From positions 1-34,063 of the forward strand of contig PLPI01000057.1 of assembly GCA_003159495.1 (NCBI GenBank): 34,063 nt of DNA, written 5' to 3'. How positions within the stretch are numbered: the first letter of the stretch is position 1; each line of letters starts with the position of its first letter. The translations under genes were made by a program, and so were the position numbers. Below are positions 18,176-25,985 of the stretch, piece after piece. A model generated the notes under the pieces. The model was not told where the DNA came from. It saw only the letters and a program-made list of their open reading frames with translations, and did not search any database. Source of the DNA: a candidate division FCPU426 bacterium. Lineage in GTDB: Bacteria; Oederibacteriota; PGYV01; Palsa-1178.

Positions 18176-19589
18176 TAAGTCTGTCTTCCCGGCAATTCTT
18201 TTTGCGTCCACGGCTGTTTTTATAATAATATTAAACGTATGGCTGCGTTCGCCCCAGGATAACTATTCGGTGCTTTCCCTTTCAATAATCCTTCTTTTTT
18301 CCAGGAATAACATGAACTATGGAGCCCAGTTAATGTTTTTTGCCGCGGCGGTCCTTTTTACAGGCGTCCTTTTATTCCCGTTAAAACAGATAACTCCGCT
18401 TATAGCCTTGATTGCCGTCATACAGTATGCTTCCGTGTATCTTCTTACAATGCCGTTTTTGTCGCATATTGCCGGTATTGAGGAACGCAAAGCCGGGCTC
18501 GGGGAAAACAAGCGCCTGCTGGAAGCCGGCAAACAGGACAGCCTGGACGGGGCGATGCTCAAAGACGACCTTCTTGAAAAGCAGATAAAGGATATAAGGT
18601 CGCTTTATGACGCGGCAAAAGAGCTCGGGTCGTCGCTTAATCATGACGAAACAATGGAACTCACAACGGCTGTTTTGAAGAAAATAATACGCAATAATTT
18701 CAAGATATCCCCGGATGACATAACCTTTATGATAATTTTTAAGAAGGAATACGAGTATTACATTGCGCAGTCGTTCGGTTACGATGAGGAATCCATACGG
18801 GACAATGAGAAAACTTTTGTGAACGCGATCCTGAAATCGGTGGGGAAAAGCCAGGAATATATATACATCCAGGACACGTCAAAAATTCCGGGAGATGCCG
18901 GGCTTACCATGGAACTCAATAAGTGCGTAATTTACATCCCGTTTTATGTAAAAAACAAACTGCTTGGCGTGCTGTTTATTTCAGGCAGCAAGATTAATAT
19001 GTTCGATGAAAAACAGATAGAATCAATCAGGATGCTTTCAAACCAGATAGCCATTTCCCTTGAAAAGGTCCATCTGTACGAGGAGGTCGAGAAACTTTCC
19101 GAGACCGACAGCCTGACCGGGCTTTATGTCCACAGGTATTTTCAGGACAAGCTGGAAAACGAGATAAAACGCACCCAGCGTTACGGCGGAACGCTTTCGC
19201 TTGTGCTCGGCGATATAGACCATTTCAAGGTCATTAACGACACATACGGACACCTGGCCGGGGATTATATCCTGAAAACGATAGCCGTCATACTGAAAAA
19301 TCACACTTCAATAATGGATTCGGTGGCGCGTTATGGCGGCGAAGAATTTGTAATAATACTGCCGGATACGGACAAGGAAAAGGCCCATGCGAAAGCCGTC
19401 AAAATAAGAAAAGAGATAGAAAAGTACCCGTTTAAATATAAGGAAATTCAGATAAAGATAACAATGTCGATGGGCGTTGCCGCATATCCTTTGGATGCGG
19501 ACGCCAGAAGAACGCTTATTGATAAGGCCGATAAGGCGCTATACAGGGCAAAGGAAGAGGGTCGCAACAGGGTAATAAGGGCGGAATGA
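18168..19589 (+). CDS. Membrane GAF-GGDEF diguanylate cyclase, I-site lost
   Basis: A 473-residue paralogue-like neighbour of the preceding gene with the same order: about three transmembrane helices (FPAILFASTAVFIIILNVWL, LMFFAAAVLFTGVLLF, ITPLIALIAVIQYASVYLL), a helical linker, a GAF domain (about 150-300) and a GGDEF domain from DSLTGLYVHRYF. GGEEF is at 390-394 and GDIDHFKVINDTYGHLAGD is intact, so cyclase activity is expected. At the I-site SIMD stands in place of RxxD, so feedback inhibition is probably lost. It overlaps the previous gene by 8 bases. The pair probably arose by duplication, though the membrane parts now differ strongly. Confidence 0.92.
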   Translation: MNNKSVFPAILFASTAVFIIILNVWLRSPQDNYSVLSLSIILLFSRNNMNYGAQLMFFAAAVLFTGVLLFPLKQITPLIALIAVIQYASVYLLTMPFLSHIAGIEERKAGLGENKRLLEAGKQDSLDGAMLKDDLLEKQIKDIRSLYDAAKELGSSLNHDETMELTTAVLKKIIRNNFKISPDDITFMIIFKKEYEYYIAQSFGYDEESIRDNEKTFVNAILKSVGKSQEYIYIQDTSKIPGDAGLTMELNKCVIYIPFYVKNKLLGVLFISGSKINMFDEKQIESIRMLSNQIAISLEKVHLYEEVEKLSETDSLTGLYVHRYFQDKLENEIKRTQRYGGTLSLVLGDIDHFKVINDTYGHLAGDYILKTIAVILKNHTSIMDSVARYGGEEFVIILPDTDKEKAHAKAVKIRKEIEKYPFKYKEIQIKITMSMGVAAYPLDADARRTLIDKADKALYRAKEEGRNRVIRAE

Positions 19590-19615
19590 TTAATTATAAA
19601 AGGATCGGGAGATAA

Positions 19616-20257
19616 ATGGACAGGGAAATTGAAAGAAGGCTTGTGGAAGACGCAAAACGCAGCCCCGCGGCTTTCGGAAAATTATTTGAGGAATATTACA
19701 AACCCATTCACAGGTACGCGCTCCACCGCACTGGAAATGCCGCCGCGGCGGACGATGTAACCGCCGAGACTTTCTTCAAGGCTCTCAATAAAATATCCGG
19801 ATTTAAATGGGCGGGCGTGCCTTTTTCCGCGTGGCTTTACAGGATAGCGGGGAACGAAGTCATAAATTATTTCCGCAGGGGAGCCCGCGAACCTTCCGGT
19901 TTTGAATTAAATCCGGACGGCGTCACGCAGAGGGAACCGGCGTCAACACAGGATATGGAAAAGGAACTTCTCGAGGCCCAGGAAAAAATAGACAATTCCG
20001 CCGCGTATATCCGGGCAAAAGAAGCGCTTAAAACACTTCCGGAAAAGTACCGGGAAGTTCTCACACTGCGGTTCCTGGAGGATAAAAAAATAATGGAAAT
20101 TTGTGAAATACTGGGCAAAAACGAGGGCACGGTAAAATCACTGATATCCAGGGGGACGGCCAGGCTGAAGGTTTATTTTGAAAAAGATGCCGGAGCGCAA
20201 CCCTTACCGGGCGGCGGCGTTATAAATAATGAAAGCAATAGGAAAGGCGGATCGTGA
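19616..20257 (+). CDS. ECF-type RNA polymerase sigma factor
   Basis: A 213-residue sigma-70-family factor of the extracytoplasmic-function type. Region 2 (about 18-88) shows FGKLFEEYYKPIHRYA, DDVTAETFFKALNKI and PFSAWLYRIAGNEVINYFRR. Region 4 (about 125-180) shows ALKTLPEKYREVLTLRFLE and a helix-turn-helix IMEICEILGKNEGTVKSLISRGTARL. A short Gly/Asn-rich tail follows. GGGAG lies upstream of the ATG. It starts 27 bases after the GGDEF gene, so it may be read through from that block. The following gene, in the usual anti-sigma position, is a single-pass membrane protein, implying control by an external signal. Confidence 0.92.
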   Translation: MDREIERRLVEDAKRSPAAFGKLFEEYYKPIHRYALHRTGNAAAADDVTAETFFKALNKISGFKWAGVPFSAWLYRIAGNEVINYFRRGAREPSGFELNPDGVTQREPASTQDMEKELLEAQEKIDNSAAYIRAKEALKTLPEKYREVLTLRFLEDKKIMEICEILGKNEGTVKSLISRGTARLKVYFEKDAGAQPLPGGGVINNESNRKGGS

Positions 20258-20258
20258 T

Positions 20259-21086
20259 ATGGAAGAAAAAGATGTAATTAAAAAACTCGAAGAGGCGTGC
20301 CTTCCGGAGATAGATACTCCGAAGGGCAAATTATCGCTTAAAATGGCCCTGCTGGAAAAAGCAGCTCGGAAAAAACCATTCTGGGACGTCTTTATAAAAA
20401 GATATGTTCCATCCGCCGTGCTGGCTTTTGCCGTGGCGGTTATGACGGTTTATGTCGTTGATAATATGGACTCGGGCTCCAAGTTCAACAGGCAGGGCGG
20501 TATGTGGTCCACGTATTCCGACGCGCAGGAAGGCGGGGACTCGACAGTCTGGCCGCCGGCGCCGACAAAAAGCGGCAATGGATTTATCATGTCAAGCCCG
20601 GGATTCGGATACGCTAAATACGCGGTCCATGTAACGGGCAGGACCGGCAGCAAATTCGGTTTGAATTATAATTATCTCGGCTTTCTTGTAAGGTTCAGCG
20701 CCGAGACGGAATGCCCGGTATGCAAGGGCGTTGACATATCAAAATATACAGGCATCAGGTTTAAGATAAAGGGCAGCCTGCCTTCAGGAAAGCTAAGTTT
20801 TATTCTGCCTTACGAGTCGGGCGAATGTGACAGGGTAAATGTGACGTGCAAAAGCCTTACGGAATACGCGGACTATGAAAAGGATATAACTCCGCTGGTA
20901 ACCGGCAACTGGGCCACGGTAACGATAGATTTCAGGAATGCGTTAAAACAGCCTTCGTGGACCCCTGCTAAAAACCTGGTTAATATTGAGAAAGTGCTTC
21001 AGAATGTGCACCTTTTCAAGTGGCAGTATGAGAACGGGAACGGGTCGCTTGCCGATATCTGGCTTGCGCAGGTGGAACTTTACTGA
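20259..21086 (+). CDS. Membrane sensor in anti-sigma position with carbohydrate-binding-like domain
   Basis: About 275 residues. The cytoplasmic N-terminus (about 1-48, MEEKDVIKKLEEAC onward) is followed by one transmembrane helix (YVPSAVLAFAVAVMTVYVV). The rest is an extracytoplasmic beta-rich domain that resembles CBM11/CIA30-type sugar-binding jelly rolls (GFLVRFSAETECP, ISKYTGIRFKIKG, WATVTIDFRNAL, VHLFKWQYENGNGSLADIWLAQVELY). No zinc-binding HxxxCxxC anti-sigma motif is present, so sigma-factor binding is inferred from topology and gene order only. ATG 20259, one base after the sigma-factor stop, is chosen; ATG 20229 in frame would overlap by 29 bases. Two CxxC-like pairs may form disulphides. 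Confidence 0.72.
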   Translation: MEEKDVIKKLEEACLPEIDTPKGKLSLKMALLEKAARKKPFWDVFIKRYVPSAVLAFAVAVMTVYVVDNMDSGSKFNRQGGMWSTYSDAQEGGDSTVWPPAPTKSGNGFIMSSPGFGYAKYAVHVTGRTGSKFGLNYNYLGFLVRFSAETECPVCKGVDISKYTGIRFKIKGSLPSGKLSFILPYESGECDRVNVTCKSLTEYADYEKDITPLVTGNWATVTIDFRNALKQPSWTPAKNLVNIEKVLQNVHLFKWQYENGNGSLADIWLAQVELY

Positions 21087-21100
21087 AAAAAGATCCGGTT
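21074..21100 (+). promoter_or_regulatory. Possible ECF-type promoter before the glycoside hydrolase gene
   Basis: GGAACTT (21074-21080) and CGGTT (21096-21100) have 15 bases between them, similar to many ECF promoters. It overlaps the end of the sensor gene, and the last codons there explain part of the sequence, so chance is a real possibility. Confidence 0.2.
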
Positions 21101-21140
21101 TTAAGAAAAACGTAATATAAAATTTCAAGGAGGGATTTGC

Positions 21141-23438
21141 ATGGGAAAGTTTTTAAAGGCAGCAATGGCAGTTGTTTTCATCGCTGTGTTTGCCCTGCAG
21201 GCTTTTGCGGAAGGCGAAGACATAGCGGCAAAGCACCGGGTGACCCTGTGGAACTTTGAATCGGGTACAACGGAAGGATGGCACGGAAACGGGAAGTTCG
21301 CCAAATCATGCTCGGTTTCAAAGGAACACGCATCTGAAGGGAAGTATTCCCTTAAGGTGGACCTTACCGGTTCCAAGGACTGGAACCAGGATGTCATGGT
21401 GAACGACGGCCCGTTCGACCCGGCAGTCAACAAACTTGTGGAATTGTCGTTTGACGTTTACGTGCCGGAAACTTCAATAAAGGGGCTGGAGTACCAGGAA
21501 ATGTATCTCGTCTGTTCCAGCAAGTCAAACGCGTGGTACCAGCTGAAAAGCCCGCTTAACCCGGGCGAGAACAAGATAGTTTTCAAACTTGACAACACCA
21601 AGATAAACCAGGATATGTGGCACATATATCTTGTAACAAACAATAACCAGCCTTTCACGGGCCCGATATTCATCGACAACATGGTCGGTAGGATACTCGG
21701 CCAGCCGGGAACCATCGAGGGGCGCGTAACGGACAAGGATACGGGAGAAGCGGTCAAGGGGGCCAGGGTGGTAGTCGGCGACACGCTCATTGCCACCGAT
21801 GACGGCGGGAACTTTAAGCTTACCGTACCCGAGGACCAGTATAAAATGGTCGTAGTTGCATACGGTTACAAGGATATGAACTCGAACGTGGTTGTTTACG
21901 CCGGCCAGGACAAGAATATTGGTAATATATCCATATTTAAAATAAAGGAGCCGGCAAAGGTAGCGGTTTCAATTGATGTGGATACCAATAAGGTCATAAG
22001 GATGATAAACAAGCACGACCTTCTGGGTCAGAATATAGCGCCGTGGCACAAACCCGACGGATACAGGGACGCAGAGGCCCTGCAGAAGATGCTTCAAATC
22101 GGAGCCACTTATTTCAGGATTCCAGGCGGAGATTACGCCAACCTGTATAACTGGAAAACCGGCGATGTTTATAAATTTGACGGGACGGTGAACTGGACCC
22201 CTGAAATGAACTATATGGGCGGAATGGTCCCTTTTTTCAAGAGGATGGACAAGCTTGACAACAATACGACAGAAGTGCTTCCGACAATAAATATCCTGAC
22301 GCCGGCAAGCAAGACAATAAACCAGAGGATCGATTTTGCCATAGATTGGCTCCAGGACATGCACGATAAGGGCATCAAGTTTGAATATGTCGAGGTGGGC
22401 AACGAGCTTGACAACAAACCGGACGTTCCCGGACCCGCCAGGGCAAAGGAAGGCAAATCAGTCCTTGATTCACCGACCGATATGAAAAACACGCACTGGT
22501 GGACAAAGATTGACAATTACTGCATGGTATTCAACCAGGCGGCTTACAAGATTAAATTGTTCGCAAAAAAGAACGGTATGAACCTGAAAGTCATGGGGCC
22601 GGTGCCGATGCAGCCCATGAATCAGCAGAGGCTCGAAGGCGAGCCGTGGAAGGCCACGGGAAAATCGCCGTACTGGGTTGAGGAGTTCCTGAAGAAATCA
22701 GGGCTCTACATGGATACGATATCCATACATGAATACCCGTTCTGGGCGAATACGGACGCCAGACAGCTGCTCTCAAAACCGCAGACAACATGGCCGGTTT
22801 ACATGCCGAAATTCAGGGAATGGATAAAGAAATACATAACATCAAAACAGCCCAACAAGCACGTTGACATTGCCCTTACGGAATGGAACTCCGGGGATGA
22901 AAACGTGATGACGGCACTGATCGAGAACGGGCTTTTCTGCGCCGACTACCTTGGTTCGTTCATGAAATGCGGCGGGAACCTCGCGTTCTGTTGGGACCTT
23001 TACACGCAGAAACCGGGACTCGGAGGCGGACACGGCGTCATGGACGACGAGAACGACCCGACGAATAAATATTCCCAGAGGTCGCATTTCTGGGCCTTTG
23101 ATATGATCAACAACGATTTCGGGACAAAGATGGTGGAATGCTCGTCGACAAACCCGGAACTCTCGGTTTACGCCGCGATGATAGATGATTCGACTGTTTC
23201 CATCATGGCGATAAACAAGACAAAACTCTCGATTTCAAGCGCAAAGATCAATATTAACGGAAAGATAGTATCGGGGTCGGCAACGGCTTACCAGCTTTCC
23301 AACAAGGAATATGTATGGTCAAAGGAGCTCTACAGGCCGATAGTGAATTCGGGCCCGTCGAAACTCGACGTGAACCTGGACAACGGCATTTACAATTTCC
23401 CGCCGTATTCGGTTACGATACTGCAGGTAAAGATATAA
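21141..23438 (+). CDS. Secreted clan GH-A glycoside hydrolase with binding domains
   Basis: 765 residues, exported (signal peptide 1-23, ending QAFA|EGE). GGAGGG precedes the ATG. Residues about 33-187 form a jelly-roll binding-like domain (VTLWNFESGTTEGWHGNGKF onwards, ending FIDNMVGRI). Residues about 190-268 match a carboxypeptidase-regulatory-like fold (GTIEGRVTDKDTGEAVKGARV). A TIM barrel from about 285 to 665 has the paired catalytic Glu of clan A: VGNEL, Glu422 (acid/base), and ALTEWNSGD, Glu581 (nucleophile), with HEYPF between them. A C-terminal beta domain ends the protein. It resembles GH51/GH44-type arabinofuranosidases and glucanases; the substrate cannot be told from sequence. 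Its gene follows the sigma factor and sensor and ends at a strong terminator. Confidence 0.82.
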   Translation: MGKFLKAAMAVVFIAVFALQAFAEGEDIAAKHRVTLWNFESGTTEGWHGNGKFAKSCSVSKEHASEGKYSLKVDLTGSKDWNQDVMVNDGPFDPAVNKLVELSFDVYVPETSIKGLEYQEMYLVCSSKSNAWYQLKSPLNPGENKIVFKLDNTKINQDMWHIYLVTNNNQPFTGPIFIDNMVGRILGQPGTIEGRVTDKDTGEAVKGARVVVGDTLIATDDGGNFKLTVPEDQYKMVVVAYGYKDMNSNVVVYAGQDKNIGNISIFKIKEPAKVAVSIDVDTNKVIRMINKHDLLGQNIAPWHKPDGYRDAEALQKMLQIGATYFRIPGGDYANLYNWKTGDVYKFDGTVNWTPEMNYMGGMVPFFKRMDKLDNNTTEVLPTINILTPASKTINQRIDFAIDWLQDMHDKGIKFEYVEVGNELDNKPDVPGPARAKEGKSVLDSPTDMKNTHWWTKIDNYCMVFNQAAYKIKLFAKKNGMNLKVMGPVPMQPMNQQRLEGEPWKATGKSPYWVEEFLKKSGLYMDTISIHEYPFWANTDARQLLSKPQTTWPVYMPKFREWIKKYITSKQPNKHVDIALTEWNSGDENVMTALIENGLFCADYLGSFMKCGGNLAFCWDLYTQKPGLGGGHGVMDDENDPTNKYSQRSHFWAFDMINNDFGTKMVECSSTNPELSVYAAMIDDSTVSIMAINKTKLSISSAKININGKIVSGSATAYQLSNKEYVWSKELYRPIVNSGPSKLDVNLDNGIYNFPPYSVTILQVKI

Positions 23439-23455
23439 GAAACAGGTTTGATATG

Positions 23456-23488
23456 AAAAGGGCGGCCGAAAGGCCGCTCTTTTTTTTT
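23456..23488 (+). terminator. Rho-independent terminator after the glycoside hydrolase gene
   Basis: GGGCGGCC pairs with GGCCGCTC around a GAAA loop (23460-23479, one G-U pair) and a run of T follows to 23488. It closes the sigma-sensor-hydrolase region and marks the left edge of the AT-rich island. Confidence 0.9.
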
Positions 23489-23539
23489 AGGGCTAAAACT
23501 TAAAGAAAGGAGATTGTGGGACGCATATGTAATACTTTG

Positions 23540-23587
23540 TGGACGAACGAGCTGGAAAGTATTATAATATTAATAGATAAAGGAGGT
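23540..23587 (+). promoter_or_regulatory. Promoter-like element and strong ribosome site upstream of the first Rhs tip
   Basis: TATAAT (23563-23568) has a weak -35 TGGACG (23540-23545) at 17 bases. AAAGGAGGT follows at 23579-23587 but no start codon in the Rhs frame lies at a suitable distance. A 14-codon frame at 23614-23658 (MDMGVLSKKGSIIL) overlaps the Rhs tip ATG as ATGA, so coupled translation is conceivable. Confidence 0.35.
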
Positions 23588-23654
23588 AAATAAACATTCA
23601 AATTCAGGGCAAAATGGATATGGGGGTACTGTCGAAAAAGGGGTCTATAATTCT

Positions 23655-24245
23655 ATGAATTTGGCACTTTATTCGTACGGATATCAGAATCCTGTTAGAA
23701 TGATAGATCCAGATGGAAATGAGGTTAACCCGGACAATCCAGATTATTGGGGAAGTCATGGTAATGAATATCATCCGGCTCCTGAAATAAAAATGCCAAA
23801 CAATGACTTAGGTAATCCAAGCAATGGTGGTACGCAATTGCCGGGATATGCGGTACAATATCAAGAAGGAAATCGTGATAAATTAATAGGAGCAACTTTA
23901 TCTTTGGGCGTTGATATTGCAAGCGAGTTTAGTAAAAAAATTAATAGCATTATATCAAATGTAATAACTCCAGCCTTGGATCTTCAGAGTGGGGCGTCAA
24001 TGCTTGATGTTGGAAAAAATCGTTTATTAGGTATGATTCCAGGTTATAGTATTGGAAAGGATCTGATTGATATTGGAGCAAATTCTGGAAGATTTGTCCC
24101 TTATATGGGACCAACGGCCACGCCAGATACAAATTCTTACTGGAACACAGGTTCTTATGATTATCCTGCAACGGCTACGATTGGTTTTACTCCTGTAACA
24201 CCAGCATTTACCGTAACACCAAATAGAAATAATATTAGATATTAA
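23655..24245 (+). CDS. Orphan Rhs C-terminal tip, first copy
   Basis: A 196-residue reading frame whose first residues are the end of an Rhs/YD-repeat core: NLALYSYGYQNPVRMIDPDGN, preceded in frame by GTVEKGVYNS from about 23625. The rest of the large Rhs shell is missing, so this is a displaced tip. After DPDGN comes a variable region without a toxin motif that I can name: acidic Asn/Pro-rich, then hydrophobic helices (LIGATLSLGVDIASEF, IPGYSIGKDLIDIGANSG) and a Thr/Pro-rich tail. In Rhs systems this region is the toxin; here no such activity can be shown. Codon use is AT-rich. The following gene starts after 21 bases and sits in the immunity position. It may not be expressed as a separate protein. 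Confidence 0.6.
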   Translation: MNLALYSYGYQNPVRMIDPDGNEVNPDNPDYWGSHGNEYHPAPEIKMPNNDLGNPSNGGTQLPGYAVQYQEGNRDKLIGATLSLGVDIASEFSKKINSIISNVITPALDLQSGASMLDVGKNRLLGMIPGYSIGKDLIDIGANSGRFVPYMGPTATPDTNSYWNTGSYDYPATATIGFTPVTPAFTVTPNRNNIRY

Positions 24246-24266
24246 AAAACAACAGAGGAGTACTTT

Positions 24267-25232
24267 ATGTACATATTAAAAAGAAATGCAATAAGATTTT
24301 TTTTAATATTATTTTGTTTGACTTTTTTTATTGATATATATGTAAAGGGAAACGATATAACGCCATTGATAGTTGGCAAGGCAAATAATGAAGGAATTAT
24401 TTTTTTTGATGATAATAATGTTGAAGTCGCCAAATGGATAGTGCTTGATGCAAAAGGGGACTTAAAAAAAGAAGGTAGAGCAATAAATGGAAAAGTAAAA
24501 ATGGTGTCTTCTGACAGAGTGACGGGTGAAGAATGTGATTGTGTTGTGCTATTTAAAGATAATTCTATAGAGGACGGCAAATATGTTGCATATTATAAGA
24601 CTGGTGAAAAACAGTCTGAATTTGCTGAATTACATGGAAAACGTAATGGAACTGAACGTGAATTCTTTAAAAATGATAAAGTCAGAGGGGAATATACGGT
24701 AATAAATAATTTAGAGTTAGGACCATTTAAAGAATATAATAAAAAAGGTTATTTGGAGCACGAAGGAAGTCTTAATATTGATGGAATTAATGGAGATATG
24801 CGAGTTTATGATGAAAACGGCAAGTTGAGTCAATTATTGAAATACAAAAACGGCGCTTTGGAAGGTGTTTCAAAATGGTTTTTTGAAGACGGAAAGCTTT
24901 TTCAAGAAATGGAATATAAAAAAGGAATTTTAAATGGTGTTTTACGGCAATATGATATGAATGAAAAACTAAGTCTTTTGGGGACAAATATAGACGGAAA
25001 ACAAGAAGGGCTCTGTACACAGTATTATCCCGATGAAAAAGTTAAAAGAAAATCGTTGTTTAAAGATGGACTGTTGAATGGATTTGATATTATTTATTAT
25101 GATGATGGAAGTATCATGCAGACAGGAGTATATAAAAACGGATTGAAGAATGGAGTTTTTAAAAAATATAATACCTTGGGGAAAATAATTGACGAAGATA
25201 TGTTTAAAGAAGACAAAGTGATAAAGTACTAG
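24267..25232 (+). CDS. MORN/YwqK-like repeat protein, possible partner of the Rhs tip
   Basis: A 321-residue protein with an N-terminal hydrophobic segment (about 9-26, RFFLILFCLTFFIDIYV), so it is exported or membrane-anchored. From about residue 110 it consists of short repeats of about 23 residues with the pattern Y-x-x-x-G-x-x-x-x-x-x-x-Y-x-x-G-x-x-x-G (for example FFEDGKLFQEMEYKKGILNG and YYDDGSIMQTGVYKNGLKNG). These resemble MORN repeats of the YwqK type, often annotated as antitoxin-like. GAGGAG precedes the ATG. It lies directly after the orphan Rhs tip, in the position of an immunity gene, and shares its AT-rich composition. Partner function is inference. Confidence 0.72.
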   Translation: MYILKRNAIRFFLILFCLTFFIDIYVKGNDITPLIVGKANNEGIIFFDDNNVEVAKWIVLDAKGDLKKEGRAINGKVKMVSSDRVTGEECDCVVLFKDNSIEDGKYVAYYKTGEKQSEFAELHGKRNGTEREFFKNDKVRGEYTVINNLELGPFKEYNKKGYLEHEGSLNIDGINGDMRVYDENGKLSQLLKYKNGALEGVSKWFFEDGKLFQEMEYKKGILNGVLRQYDMNEKLSLLGTNIDGKQEGLCTQYYPDEKVKRKSLFKDGLLNGFDIIYYDDGSIMQTGVYKNGLKNGVFKKYNTLGKIIDEDMFKEDKVIKY

Positions 25233-25334
25233 AAAAAATGGATTCGGAATTTTTTTTCGATTTTGTCAGCAAAGTGCGAAGGAGTTGTGTGCAATTTCCA
25301 GCCGTTTGCCTGATTCTTGCTCCTTTGCCCTTGC
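25233..25334. other. Gap between repeat protein and second Rhs tip
   Basis: About 100 bases, more GC-rich in its right half than the surrounding island. The Rhs homology does not extend into it; the frame upstream of GTVGKGVY closes at a stop at 25311-25313. It may be residue of another sequence joined to the second tip. Confidence 0.4.
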
Positions 25335-25985
25335 GGTACTGTCGGAAAAGGGGTATATGATTCGGAGAATTTAGGGCTTTATTCTTATGGACATCAAAAT
25401 CCTGTAAGACTGGTTGATCCGGATGGAAATGCGCCTGATCCATTTGAAATTATTTGTGGTACAGTTGCAGGCGGAGTTGCAGGTGGAGTTGGAGAAATGT
25501 TTGACCATGAGAAAGGTGAAGGCATTAATTGGAAAAATGTGGGTGCTGGTGTAATTGCTGGCGGAGTTGGGGGAGCGGCTTTGGGGGCATCATGGAATCC
25601 AATGCTTGCTGGAGCAGCTCAAGGAGTAATTCTTGAGGGACTTAAAGAAAAATTTAATAATAAACCATTAAATCCTATTGAAATAGGAAAAAATGCCGGC
25701 ATAGGATTTATTTTGGGTGGAATTACAAGCTTAATTCCATTTGACTCGGGTGATATATTAAGTGATATTGTTTCATCAGGAACTAAGGCAGGCTTTGTGG
25801 ATATTGGTATTAAAGGATTTACGTTAGCAGGAAGCATTGGGCTAGATACTGTGGAATCAAGTATAATTGATGTAGATAAAATAACTGAATCCATGAAACA
25901 AGATGTAAATAATTTGTCGTGGGCAACATCTATAATACTTAATCAAAAAGGAAACAATGAGAATGAACAAACAAACAATAAATAG
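25317..25985 (+). CDS. Orphan Rhs C-terminal tip, second copy
   Basis: A frame of up to 222 residues, opening at TTG 25317 without a Shine-Dalgarno. The Rhs part is GTVGKGVYDSENLGLYSYGHQ then NPVRLVDPDGN, closely similar to the first copy. After DPDGN the sequence is unrelated to the first tip: a Gly-rich stretch (GTVAGGVAGGVGEM, GVIAGGVGGAALGA) and further hydrophobic segments (GIGFILGGITSLIPF). Such Gly-rich hydrophobic segments are seen in the pre-toxin regions of polymorphic toxins, but no catalytic motif is recognised. It overlaps the next gene by 29 bases. Start and expression are uncertain, because it looks like a fragment detached from a full Rhs gene. Confidence 0.55.
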   Translation: MLLCPCGTVGKGVYDSENLGLYSYGHQNPVRLVDPDGNAPDPFEIICGTVAGGVAGGVGEMFDHEKGEGINWKNVGAGVIAGGVGGAALGASWNPMLAGAAQGVILEGLKEKFNNKPLNPIEIGKNAGIGFILGGITSLIPFDSGDILSDIVSSGTKAGFVDIGIKGFTLAGSIGLDTVESSIIDVDKITESMKQDVNNLSWATSIILNQKGNNENEQTNNK

